A model generated the notes under the pieces. That model ran no database searches. It was not told the origin of the DNA and saw only the letters and a program-made list of their open reading frames with translations. Both the position numbers and the translations under genes were made by a program. Positions 1 through 10,560 of a stretch of DNA of 50,830 nucleotides are shown here, one piece after another (the first letter of the stretch is position 1; each line of letters starts with the position of its first letter). The stretch lies in contig JAUCBJ010007034.1 in assembly GCA_032718475.1 (NCBI GenBank), positions 1 to 50,830 of the forward strand, in the 5' to 3' direction. Source of the stretch: Nemertoderma westbladi. Taxonomy: Eukaryota > Xenacoelomorpha > Nemertodermatida > Nemertodermatidae.

Positions 1-1375
1 AGCAACTACTCTCAAGCTTCCTAGATTCTAGAACCCAATTTGTTTCTATCGGTAACCACCATTCTTCTAGTTTACCTATTACATGTGGTGTCCCACAAGG
101 CGCCACTATCTCGCCAATCCTATTCCTATTGTATATCAACGACCTTCCCAATGCTACCTCACTAATCTCAACATTATTTGCTGACGACACAACTCTTCAT
201 ATAGCTAAACCTAATCTGGACTCTTTAATCTCCATAACTAACTCTGAATTATCTAAGATTGCGGACTGGCTATCAGACAACCGTCTATCTCTCAATCTAT
301 CTAAGACTGAATATGCTATATACTCTAATTACCCTAATACTCACTCCGACCCAATACTAATTAACCATTCCCCCATTACTCGGAAACCACATTCTAAATT
401 TCTAGGGGTTCTAGTAGATGACAACTTAAACTGGAAATCTCACATTAAACATATTACGTCTAAAATCTCTAGAACCTCCGGAATATTCTACAAACTGCGT
501 CACATATTTCCCCTTCGTATACTTCGCCAACTATATTTTTCACTTGTACACCCCTATTTATTGTATGGCATTCTACTCTGGGGCAAAACCCATTCTTATA
601 CCCTACAACCCCTACGTATAAAAATAAACAAACTCCTCCGCTGTATTACTTTCTCGCACTACCGAGCTTCTTCTAAACCTATCTATAAGTCTCTCGGCAT
701 CCTACCTATTGACCTCCTCTATAAGCACCAAGTAGGATCCCTCATGTACGATGTAAACGCTAACTTATTTAAACCTGATTCTACTCTAGGCTCATTATTC
801 ACCAAAATTTCCTCTGTACACAGATATCCAACTCGCCTTGCTACTACGGATGGTTTCTCTATTCCGAAGGTCCGCCTATCTTCCTCCAAAGCTTCCATGA
901 ATTATCAAGGCCCTTCAATTTGGAACGCACTACCATCTCAATTAAAACACTCAAAATCAAAAAAAGCATTTTCGTCAGCGTATAAATACCACCTGTTAAT
1001 GTCCCTGTAGTTAGGCCCATGCCCACTTTTTATATCTCACCACGTATCTTTTATTATAGTCGCTGCCATTTATTGCCTCTCAAAGTCTTCTATCCCAGAA
1101 TGCTACTGCTACACTATTCGGCTGACCATCAATTATATCTTATACAATAAAGCTCAAAAACCAGACAAATTCTAGAGGAGCAGACACGCCCACCCACCCC
1201 CCCCCCCCCACCCCACCTCCAACCCATCAATTTCCAGTCGGAGTAGCAGGCTATACTAGCTTCGCTATTGTCTGCTACTTCGTCATCACCATCACCTTCA
1301 TCCAATGTTTGTATTGATTGTACTGAAATAGGAAATTGTTGAAAGGAAAAATAAATTGAATTGAATTGAATTGAC
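1..1375 (+). mobile_element. LINE (non-LTR retrotransposon), 3' part
   Basis: The window opens inside a reverse transcriptase ORF (3-1010). It is followed by about 365 bp of 3' UTR holding a poly-C/CCACC tract (about 1189-1215), and ends in a short GAATT tandem (about 1352-1372) that looks like the microsatellite tail of a LINE. The 5' end lies outside the window, so full length is unknown. No target duplication can be checked. The RT style suggests the Jockey/CR1 group; that clade call is an inference from motif wording, not from a tree. Confidence 0.85.
3..1010 (+). CDS. LINE reverse transcriptase, C-terminal part (cut by window edge)
   Basis: The reading frame is open from the first bases of the window to a TAG at 1008-1010, so the start is upstream and no in-window codon is the true start. 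Visible RT palm motifs in order: GVPQGATISPILFLLYINDL (about 87-146), the catalytic FADD box (about 177-188), a KT/Y stretch after it, then FLGVLVDDNLNWKSHI and a thumb-like region ending PYLLYGILLWG. A basic C-terminal domain follows with GPSIWNALPSQLK, a signature near the end of many Jockey/CR1-type proteins. No stop or frameshift is seen in this part, so the copy may be recent. It would act in target-primed reverse transcription of its own RNA. The endonuclease domain is not in the window. Confidence 0.9.
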   Translation, partial: QLLSSFLDSRTQFVSIGNHHSSSLPITCGVPQGATISPILFLLYINDLPNATSLISTLFADDTTLHIAKPNLDSLISITNSELSKIADWLSDNRLSLNLSKTEYAIYSNYPNTHSDPILINHSPITRKPHSKFLGVLVDDNLNWKSHIKHITSKISRTSGIFYKLRHIFPLRILRQLYFSLVHPYLLYGILLWGKTHSYTLQPLRIKINKLLRCITFSHYRASSKPIYKSLGILPIDLLYKHQVGSLMYDVNANLFKPDSTLGSLFTKISSVHRYPTRLATTDGFSIPKVRLSSSKASMNYQGPSIWNALPSQLKHSKSKKAFSSAYKYHLLMSL

Positions 1376-1611
1376 GGCATTAGATTAGATTACAATATAT
1401 TTACGGGGAGGTGATCCGAAGTTGACTTCGATAGTTGCTACCTGAATGTCGGGGTGGGGCTACTGAAATGCAGCAAACTTCGCTCGCGTCCAATCTTCGC
1501 CTCCAAATGCATGTTTAACAACATAGTTTGATAAAAACAGTATTTGTAACCTACCGTCGCTGTAGCGCTACTCCTATATCAAGTTTTGTTTCCAGTAATT
1601 CAACTTGTAAC

Positions 1612-1680
1612 TTTGGCGGGGCTCGAACCTACAACCATTAGATTGCAGGCCCGCCGATCTACTAACTGAGCTACAATTAA
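1612..1680 (-). repeat. tRNA-like sequence with Pol III A and B boxes (SINE head or tRNA relic)
   Basis: On the minus strand TAGCTCAGTTAG (1673-1662) fits the A box and GGTTCGAGCCC (1629-1619) fits the B box, 32 nt apart as in a tRNA. Acceptor and T stems do not pair well, so this is not a working tRNA. A tRNA-derived SINE reading toward lower coordinates and ending near a TAATC tandem at about 1376-1392 is possible. No target duplication was found. It lies in the presumed intron of the exon at 1695-1825. Confidence 0.55.
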
Positions 1681-1694
1681 ACTGATTTACTTAC

Positions 1695-1825
1695 TTAAAG
1701 CCCGGCAGTTCCATTGTGTGGTTAACGGTAACTCTATCTCCGTCAGCATTATCATCACCTTCAGGTCCACTATTGCCCGTTTCGCATCTGTCAGACTCCG
1801 GTACATAAGCTGTGTTATCCACCAT
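1695..1825 (-). CDS. Candidate first coding exon of a host gene
   Basis: A minus-strand ATG (1825-1823) opens 43 codons plus two bases, acidic and Gly/Asn/Asp-rich, ending MELPGF. The frame then meets AA|GTAAGT, a consensus 5' splice donor (1694-1689). Frame plus donor is the evidence; the ORF is short and has no recognised domain. An N-terminal cytoplasmic tail of a membrane protein would look like this, but that is a guess. Later exons would lie below position 1, beyond the LINE at 1-1375, so the gene cannot be followed. Chance occurrence is possible. Confidence 0.4.
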
Positions 1826-3680
1826 ATTTCGTTTGAGTTAATATAATACTAATAAAGTTATAATATTTGGCTCATAAATGTTTCATAAATTTTTAATAAT
1901 TATACAGCCAATGTTATAAATTATACTAAAATAAAATACCTTCAAAGTTATTACAGTATACTATTTATGATTAATTAAGTTTTTAGGAAGCATTAAAGTT
2001 ATTCATAAAAATTGTAATTGGTACATTCGAAGTATAGTAATAATGTAGTCTTACCCACACACAAATTGTATGCTAAAATATAAGTTTGTTACACTAGTGG
2101 TGCTAGTCCGTTATATTTAGTATTAGGATATTATTCATATGTATGATGTACTGTACTTAGCGATAAATAAGGAATGAGTTGTACGAATAAAACTAATAAT
2201 GTAATATTATTAATAAAAGTTAGATTGTTGCTCATTAACGAATCTATTAAACATTCACACTTCACTGGTTGAGACCGCTATGTGTAACTGAAAGAAACGT
2301 GAACGCCATTATAAACTAAACTGCCAATCATTTGTATTTTAGGTTACAAACATATTTGTAAAATTATATACTGTACTGTATATTAGTTAAGTTTAGTTAA
2401 TTTTATTAATATTATTATTATTATTACTATTTTATTAATTATTTTAGTTAATTTTAAAATTAATTTAACTGTACAAAACTTCACGATATAGCGCACTCTC
2501 TAACTTGAAAAAGTCAAGCAAGGTGTAGAATTTGGTAACTTTTAGGAAAATTCTCAATGATGCCAGTTGGGCATCAATACTACGGCTACAATGGCTACAA
2601 TACCATGTCTGCAATATGGTTGGTGCGCGAAAACATTGTTGGTCTATAAACAATAATAGAGAAAGAAAGTGGTACAAGGTGCCCGGACCGAGTAACGGTG
2701 TGTGATATTTTTTGTTAAACTTTTTGGTTTATTTAATGCGGTAATGACAAACTACAGTAAGATCTAATTTATTTACAGTAGTTATAAAAGTTGAAATTTT
2801 ATAATAATATATTATAGATTTTATTTAGTTTTATGATTTATTATATTATTTATTTTATTTTATTCATAGAGTTTTTATTCATTAAAAAATTTTCATTAAA
2901 AAATTTTTTTTTATTATATTACTAAATGAAATTTGAGAACAAAAGCAATTCACATTAAGACTAAATAAACAAAATTTTGCGCAAATCTACAATATGATGT
3001 ATGAATGTACTGTACAAGTAAGTGATTTATGTAAATTAATAAAAGGGCGTGGATTTACGATGAATCATAACCGAACCCCTCCCAAATCTAACAAAAGTAT
3101 CAATTCATGTTGTTAAGGTTGTTATCTAATAACTGCAACTGCCTATGCCTGAATGATCCAGTTATTAAACCAACTACAGTATCAATGAACAATGACAGTT
3201 GGTTGTTGGTTGGAGTTTAGTAAATTATGCACCTTCTTTCCGAGAAATACCAAGGATGAGTTACGTACCAAACCAAATGAATGACAAATAACTCCCCCCA
3301 CCTAACCCAAGTGTATCATGACACTCCAATGACATGCCATTTGCGTAACCATAGCAACACCAGTAATGCGCTTCCCACTTATGATACAATTTGAAGGGCC
3401 TCTCTCTATAATGACAGGCCTTTGTGTAAATAAATGGTAAATTAATTAAGTAACGTCATAAATGCCACTCAACCATTGGCTTAGTTTGAGGCTTCGAAAT
3501 TATGCGTACCGGCAGTTGCGGGGGGCCAGTGTGCCTCATATGAACCAGCAACATTCACCTTTCAGTTATACTGTATAAAAGACAGAACACTTTCGTGGGC
3601 CTTCGCGAAGCACGATACTCAGTTAACCTGAGAAGCTGTGATCCGAGTACTTGGAGGTATTACAATACGCCCTGTACCCG
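1826..3680. other. AT-rich non-coding stretch
   Basis: Long AT-rich DNA with short simple repeats such as the ATT/TTA run near 2405-2440 and the TTTTATT runs near 2810-2920. No ORF with recognisable content and no repeat boundary were found. The small minus-strand frame at 2465-2677 has no family signature. Confidence 0.6.
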
Positions 3681-4025
3681 TACCAAGTTTGGTTTAAATC
3701 ATCAATGATTGACCGACGTATTTCGGTTTCAAAAAGTCTGAAACTACCGTTATCGACTGACAGACTGTCTCATTTTTTTTTTTACCAAAATTTAGATTCC
3801 TTCTAAAATTTTCACGGACTGCATAAGTACCAAGTTTGGTTAATTTCAGGAATGATTGGCTGACTTATTTCGATTTTTATCAAAAGTCTGAAACTAACGG
3901 TACAGACAGACAGACTGTCTGATTAACAAAACTTCAGAATCTTTCTAAACCTTTGACAGACCACATGTTTACCAAGTTTGATTTAATTTTATTAATGATT
4001 GACATAATATATTTTGGTTTTTATT
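3681..4025. repeat. Diverged tandem repeat, about 142-147 bp period
   Basis: TACCAAGTTTG recurs at 3681, 3828 and 3970. Each is followed by an AATGATTG block, then TATTTYGRTTTTT, AAAGTCTGAAACTA and a GACAGACTGTCT palindrome in the first two units; the third is truncated. Units are clearly related but diverged. No coding content. Confidence 0.7.
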
Positions 4026-5320
4026 TTACTCGCTTATGTAATCACTAACTTAGTAACAATAAACATCTAGAGCCCGTATTCAGTATTATTCATTGATGAA
4101 AGGAAGTATATTTATTTATTTGTATGGAATTAATTTCGCACTATCAAATCGCCAGGGTGACATATTTTCTAACTTTATATCGCAGTGCGACATTATTTCT
4201 CAGTATGTCCCTACGCCATGCATTTACTATAATTTATTATTGGTGTTATAAAAAAAAAGTTATAATACATTTACAATGTGTTTCCAGTATATCCAGTATG
4301 TCACCGCGTCATTATTATGTTGTTCTAGAAAGTTTAATTGCATAACTTAACTACAACATGATTCCACACAAATAAATAAAATTAGATTCGCCATTGTTCA
4401 TAATTAGCACATTAAAGCTTTTACCGCCCTTGTTCTATTATCCCATGCCCTAACGCTATAAAGTGTTATTTTATGAACAATGACGTTTTATAGTTAGTAT
4501 GCTAAGTGGAGGTATTTTTTACTGCACAGTTGTCATAGCAACTGCAATTAATTACACAAAATAAATTATGAAATACATCATTCTTATTAAACAAGGCAAT
4601 TTTAAAGTGAATATTTAATCATATTAATATTAATAATTAAAATAATGTACATCAGTATTGAAACAATTTAGTGTTTTAGACAGACCCATGTTTTTTTAAT
4701 GTAAACCCCCCTCGCTGCGCTCGTTCGGTATATAAATACATTCGCGTCATATCGTTGAAAAGTGCCTCTTTCAGACAATGAGGTAAATAGTTATTGGATT
4801 TCTCACTATTAACAATAATATGCGGAAGTAAATAAAGGAATAACAAGGTGTGGGGCGAGCCACGAAGTGAATGAGCCTTAGCGTAGGGGTACCATTAATC
4901 AACCTGTCGTTCTGTCCTGTCGTTCCGTTCTGTTTTTGCAGTGTTCAATTTTGAACGTTAATAACTCGATCAATCCTCGATGAAATGTAACCAAACTTTG
5001 TAGACAAATTGTCTGTCAAAAGTTTAGAGTAAAGTTTAAATAAGTAAAGCAAAAGTCAAGTTTATAAATATTACGCGTACTGTAGGCCTAATCGAGGGTA
5101 AATTTGTATAAGACTTATACTTATTCTTATACTTATTCTTATACTTATACTTATAATTGTACAAGACTTATACTGTAGGGTAATTTATTCGATTTAAGGT
5201 CTAAAGAATACTACGCGTAATCGAGGGTAGTGTCACAGTGTTTGTAACAAGATTTCAATATTGCACTTTCTAATATCGTTGTACCTAAAAATAATATTAG
5301 TAAAAAAACATTCAATAATA
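4026..5320. other. Non-coding stretch with simple repeats
   Basis: No convincing gene. A CTTATACTTATT-type simple repeat sits at about 5110-5160. Two copies of AATCGAGGGTA (near 5090 and 5220) mark a diverged local duplication. The 73-codon frame at 4124-4345 has no domain signature. Confidence 0.5.
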
Positions 5321-5324
5321 TCAT

Positions 5325-5460
5325 CTGGGGCGAATGCACTTGGAAGTTGGGGCGAATCAGTCAACTGTCCAAGTCGATTCGCCCCAAGTCCATATGCCCC
5401 TAAAATGTGGGGCGAATCGACTTGGGGCGAAAAGATCGAGTGGCGAATCGACCCGCACCC
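5325..5460. repeat. GGGGCGAATC repeat cluster with 18-bp inverted repeat
   Basis: GGGGCGAA recurs several times on the plus strand and TTCGCCCC once in inverse. CCAAGTCGATTCGCCCCA (5369-5386) is perfectly inverted by TGGGGCGAATCGACTTGG (5408-5425), with a 21-nt loop. The block is GC-rich within AT-rich DNA. Confidence 0.7.
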
Positions 5461-5869
5461 GGTAGGACAAGTAATGGATTTTATATTCCTAGCTAGCCAG
5501 TGGCATCGCTCTTTGCTTGCCTACCTGACTACTCCCTGACTACCTACCGAGCTATTCATTTATTCTCAACCTGTTTAACTGATATTCCTACAGAGTCTGT
5601 TAATATATTTATTGCTTTAGCTAAACGACATATTTAATAATGATTGTCAATAATAAGGCTTATATCCAAAAGTGTTTATTTCTCAAAATCATTATTTTAT
5701 TAATTATGATTATTTAATTAATTATACTTATTATTTTTTGATAGGATTTAGGTGTAGGCCTATTTGAATTGTCTAAGTTTTTACAGTGAGGCATTAACAA
5801 AGGGTACAGGTAAATTAAATTAATTATTTGAATATCTTTCCTACATCGACTGCATTTAGCTGTTTAGGC

Positions 5870-6155
5870 TGCGTTGATTATATTCCTATAAAATACCTGG
5901 CTTCGCATATTGATTGCATCGATAGTTATAAAGATCGCCAGTCTGCGTTTAGGAAATATATTTAAATACAAATCAGGACGAGCGCAACCAGGATTATAAT
6001 GAAGACAAGTACTGCGTTGACTATACTCCTATAAAACACCTGGCTTCGCATATTGAACGCATCGATAGTTATAAAGTGCAAGTCTGCGTTTATGGAATAT
6101 ATTTAAATACAAAACAGGACGAGCGCAACAAGGCATATAATGAAGACGAGCACTG
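5870..6155. repeat. Tandem duplication, 143-bp unit
   Basis: TGCGTTGA...TATA...CTATAAAA begins at about 5870 and again at about 6013. The two units match along their whole length, including CCTGGCTTCGCATATTGA, GCATCGATAGTTATAAAG and AGGACGAGCGCAAC, with scattered substitutions and small indels. No coding function is evident. Confidence 0.8.
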
Positions 6156-6540
6156 CTTTTATTATATTCTAAATTTTAATTTGTGTCTCATAAATGAGCC
6201 TAGTGCTGCGCGAAGTCCCCACGAACGTGTTCCAACGTATAACACCTGCTGCCGGAATATACTCTGTAACTTTATCTTCTAAATTACAATAGTAACCAAT
6301 TTCACAAAATTTACACGAAATAGGTGTCGAAATAATGTCGTAATTTTAGGAATGGTATACGAACCCCAATGGTCGTCCTAAAATATAATAGTTTAGGACG
6401 CCTTGACTTAACCCTGCGTTACCTGGAAACAATAATTCTTAATTTACGAATATATTATAGTTGTTGTATATTTTTATAGTATTGAAACCAACTTCTAGCT
6501 AAATGGAGCCAGGGTGGATTAAATATTAAATTATTTGGAG

Positions 6541-7170
6541 ATGGCCAGCATATATAATAATGCTGACAATGTAGACCTAATTAATATAAAAGAAACTGAT
6601 AAGGAGATAATATTTACAAAGTCTAAACATTCTAAAAAACTAGAAACATATAAAGATGAAAATAGTACCGAAAAAGAACCAGTTAAGGAAACACGGGATG
6701 ACGTAGTGGAGGAATCCAAAGAAGCACAAAACTATATATCTATCGAACGTGAAGACAGTGAATTAATGTTCACGAAAAGAAACGAAATTAAACATCAGAA
6801 TAATTATAATAATGCAAAAAATAGTGGTGATGATCCAACAGATAATTCAAATTTTCATGAAACAGCCAAACTATGCGAGGAATGCAATGCTTCCATAGCT
6901 AAATCTAGCAGGACAATGTTAGAAAATAGTGAAGGAATTGAGAGAAAAGAAGATCAATTGGTTGAAGAAAATAATGACATATTTTTAGAATCACCTATGT
7001 TTTCTCTGACGTCCACGTCACAGTTAGAAGTAGAAGGTTTCGGGGAAAGATTCAGTGATTGTTTGGAACAATGGTTGGTATGGTTTGTATTACTTCAATT
7101 ATTATATAATAGGTACTGCTTCAGTATGCGTACACCGTACACACCCCACCAAATTTATTATACTAATTAG
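6541..7170 (+). CDS. Possible exon of an unrecognised Lys/Glu-rich protein
   Basis: An ATG at 6541 opens about 209 codons to a TAG at 7168-7170. The first 170 residues are very hydrophilic, rich in Lys, Glu, Asn and Ser, with no membrane segment until a hydrophobic run (LVWFVLLQLLY) near residue 180. The hydrophobic end and the odd tail suggest the real exon stops earlier. A GTATGG at 7078-7083 could be the splice donor. Steady amino-acid content in AT-rich DNA makes chance less likely, but no family is recognised. The complementary frame at 6531-6719 is a shadow. Confidence 0.4.
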   Translation: MASIYNNADNVDLINIKETDKEIIFTKSKHSKKLETYKDENSTEKEPVKETRDDVVEESKEAQNYISIEREDSELMFTKRNEIKHQNNYNNAKNSGDDPTDNSNFHETAKLCEECNASIAKSSRTMLENSEGIERKEDQLVEENNDIFLESPMFSLTSTSQLEVEGFGERFSDCLEQWLVWFVLLQLLYNRYCFSMRTPYTPHQIYYTN

Positions 7171-7691
7171 TTTTTGATAATTTCTTTTTTTGAAATGTTC
7201 TAGAACATGTTAGCTAGTTGTTTACAAAAATTAAGGCTTGGGGCTGAAAGGCCGAAGGTTGATAATATAATAAACTGAGTTCTGGTTATCGTTGTTAATT
7301 GTCTCAGATATATAAGTACTGGTAATACAGCACAATCAGTATAGCACAATAGTAACAGTAACGTCGGTGACGACGGTTAAAACCGTTTGACTTCTACACT
7401 GAATAATTGCCAACTAACGCAACCAATAATATTGGGCAACGGATATATACAGAATATGGATAATTTATTACACACGGTTCTACCTAGAAGTCCTTGGTTC
7501 TACCTCCATGTTGACCTGCTAACAGATAACACGTTTACTGGCCAAGTGCTAGCCGCCCCCCATTGGCTGGTTTTCCCCTGCTGTCACTCCCTACCTACCT
7601 TCTTTGGCCCTATGCTAGCTTCCCTCTTGAGATGTGTTAATATCTCTCCAAGCTGACATTATTGCCCTGTTTCCTTGTCCCCTTCTGGTAT
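7171..7691. other. Intergenic stretch, nothing recognised
   Basis: Contains the palindrome GTTCTAGAAC at about 7197 and a repeated GGTTCTACCT near 7475 and 7498. Small frames here have no coding signature. Confidence 0.4.
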
Positions 7692-7880
7692 GCAATATCA
7701 TATTGGATCTGATATTGCCTACTCAATTGTGATTCGTAAATCACAATTCCCCATTCTCTCACTGGGTGGTGTGCAGCGAATGTATACGGTAACACTCCCC
7801 CCATGCTATCTTCCCGGTGAGAAGATAGCATCATCCAATAAGTGCGCTCCATTCCGCTGGAATCCAATCTAATATTGGAT
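7692..7880. repeat. Array of five successive short hairpins
   Basis: Perfect inverted repeats follow one another: 7692-7700/7710-7718 (GCAATATCA), 7725-7734/7739-7748 (AATTGTGATT, 4-nt loop), 7803-7813/7821-7831 (ATGCTATCTTC, 7-nt loop), 7851-7855/7859-7863 (ATTCC) and 7862-7868/7874-7880 (ATCCAAT, 5-nt loop). A 12-bp palindrome GTCCCATGGGAC lies further on near 8007. The ORFs across this block arise from the palindromes. Confidence 0.75.
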
Positions 7881-8286
7881 GTGGGGGGAAAATATCTATG
7901 TATCGTGGCGTCTCTATTTAGACGATCGCCCCCCCTCCTAACTCGATTTTGAATTTGATACTGCTGTCCAATCTCAAATCCCCCCACTTCTGACTCACTC
8001 CACTGGTCCCATGGGACTCATCCTCCACCCGGCTCGCTCCCCACATTCCCGAATTTCTTAGATATATTTGCTTAAAACATTTATGAGCTTCCACAAATTG
8101 TACTAGCTAATATCATAATTTAATTGAAAAATTTAAAAATAATAAAAAAAATGATTTTATTTATTTTATACATGTTTTGTAATCATCCTATGCTTTTTAA
8201 AAACAAGCCAGGCTTTTATCAAAAATCTAAAAAATGTTCTAAACATAAAATATTTGTTCTAGAACATTAATTTTTTCAAAATAAAA

Positions 8287-8511
8287 TTGCTAGGGCATGT
8301 TCTGGTACATTTCATAATAAGAAGTCATCAAAAACTATTTTTAAATTTCTTAGCTATTTTGATACAACAAGCCGTTAAAAAAAATGCCTTTTTGAAATAT
8401 TTAGCCACCCACGTCGGCTTTATTTTTTATCTTTGGAATGTAATCAGGATATTGTTAGAACCGGCTTCATCTGCAGATTCCCAATCTGAAAAAGTTTTTA
8501 AATTTCATTAA
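8287..8511 (+). pseudogene. Possible relic of a hAT transposase C-terminus
   Basis: This 74-codon frame contains PASSADS followed by KVF near its end, resembling the IPASSADSERVF-type core of the hAT dimerisation domain, preceded by a hydrophobic helix-like stretch (VIRILLE). No other hAT part (BED finger, RNase H fold) is seen nearby and the start is not an ATG. It may be chance. The TTCTAGAACATTA motif at about 8253 and 8613 brackets the ORF but is in direct, not inverted, orientation. Confidence 0.22.
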
Positions 8512-8627
8512 AAATTGCCAAACATATTATGTGTAAATTTGTATTAATGTGATATTAATTGCAAATTTAGAGACGTAATACGCTATAATTCTAATATTGT
8601 TTTTTGTTTTTATTCTAGAACATTAGT

Positions 8628-10560
8628 ACCCAAGCAACATTTCGATAGACAAACAATATTAAAATGATGTTATATCAGAAAGTCCTCACGATATTGACTT
8701 TTCCATCCGGTCAACATACATACAATATTAGTTACTAATATTGGGTTACGGTGGGGTCATGATGTCTTCCGATTAGAAATCAGATGCTCATCTCAAACTA
8801 ATATTGGTATAATATACTAGTACGATATTCTCAGAATGTTCATTGATATATTTGATTATATCCTATGGATATCATGTACAGTATATGATTTGATATCGTA
8901 ATATATATCCTCCCGATATTGACTTTTCCATCCTCTCCTTATAAATATTATATCAGTAACTGCTATTGTTATAATATATCCTTGCTACATACACCGTGGA
9001 TATCAGTGTACATAGATATTCTCTTTAGCCCCCAGATCCCATTGATATCAGACTTCTATGCAATTTACACATTATTGGTTCCCCAGTAGGGAGGGGGCTT
9101 AATTATCCCATACGTTCAGTTCGCGAGAACCCACATATTATTGCAAGCCGATAGATTAAAATGAAATACTAAATAACACTTAAATTGCACTATATTTATT
9201 ATTCATATTCATATTAACCTTTATTATTATTAATATTAACACAATTATTAGCCCAACACAAAATTAACAATAATCCGCTATGGGGGTGGGGATTATTAGT
9301 GTGATAGTTTGTGTGATACTACAAATAACCGCTGCACAGCTCACTACTATAACCCACTCGTTTTTTGTAATGTACGGTGCCACCCTCCATAGAAGATTTA
9401 TTACTTATATTACTAAAGGTTTATAGGAGATCTTTTGAGACAGTTTTTATTTTTCTGTTAGAAAGATGAGGGGAAAAGCCGTAAATTAGAAAACCAAAAA
9501 CCCGGATAAAATTGTAAAAAAAACACGAAAATCTCTGCATCTTGCAAATAACGAAAATCTACAGTAGCTAATAGAAAGCGGCGCGAATCAATCAATGAAA
9601 AATGTACTACGACAATAACTAACTATTATTATTTTACTACTATTTACATGGATTAAAAATCAGATTCAAAGCCATTTTCTTCCTCCACTACCCAAATCAT
9701 TTCTGCTAGAAGTAAATTTTTCACACAAATTAACATATAGGCCTACATTTGGGTCGAATCGGATACCAATATACTGTATTGCCGATTTCTGTTTCCCACA
9801 CATTATTGCACAAGATGGCAATTGACAGTGATATATAGGCTAGTCTAATTGTCTCTATGCAATAACAACATGTACTCCTAATGTGTAGTTGCTAGCGTGG
9901 GAAAGAAAACTGTTATGTTTCGTATATTGTGAATAGGCCAGCGGATATTTTTCGTATATTCCACGTTTGTTAACAAATTGTTCCCACGTCCACGTGCAAC
10001 ATACGCAAAATATACGCACGCCTTCTCAAAACGATATACGAACAATAACCGTAATAAATCCCACCACTTTGCGTACATTGTCTGTATATTATTCTCAGTA
10101 TATTTAATATTCTTGCTCATCGTATAATATGCTGAGATAATATACAAAAAATATCAGATAAACATCGTATTTGCACTCTTTACTTCCAGAAAACTATAAA
10201 TATGGATTACGATATCAGCATTACATCGTCAACATGTATGGAAATCAGGAGTTATTTTAGTCAAAAATTTATTCCCATGAATAAATTCCTTTGTCGTTTA
10301 CTGATATAACTGGAATAACATATACATGCACAGAATATCGCTAAAAATAAATCTGATATTGCGTTTATCGGAGGTATATCCTTCAGTCACCTGATATGTT
10401 GGAAAAGTTAGTTACATGCAAATGTTACAAGAGGGCTACAACAATGTTGTATATTAAAATAAATGTCACAAGAGGGCCACCAAAATATTAAAAACATATC
10501 TACAAATTTGGGAAAACGGATATCCGACAGATACGACGGATATCGCATGCTGCTTGGGTA
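8628..10560. mobile_element. Candidate non-autonomous DNA transposon with TIRs and subterminal GATAT repeats
   Basis: TACCCAAGCA at 8628-8637 is inverted as TGCTTGGGTA at 10551-10560. Similarity continues inward with gaps (CAT, then CGATA). If the terminal TA is the target duplication, the TIR begins CCCAAGCA. Both ends are crowded with GATAT/ATATC words (left: near 8690, 8823, 8867, 8890, 8914, 8998, 9050; right: near 10208, 10300, 10353, 10391, 10518, 10537). A 20-bp block starting CGATATTGACTTTTCC is repeated at 8689 and 8914. No transposase ORF is seen inside, so the element would be non-autonomous. Family not recognised. Confidence 0.55.

Noticed and set aside
1612-1680. Functional tRNA gene
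   Set aside because: A and B boxes fit but acceptor and T stems do not pair.
7637-7987. 116-codon minus-strand ORF
   Set aside because: Runs through the hairpin cluster; residue content follows the palindromes, no domain.
7196-8625. TTCTAGAACAT motif as transposon ends
   Set aside because: The motif is itself palindromic and occurs at irregular places; no matching target duplication was found.
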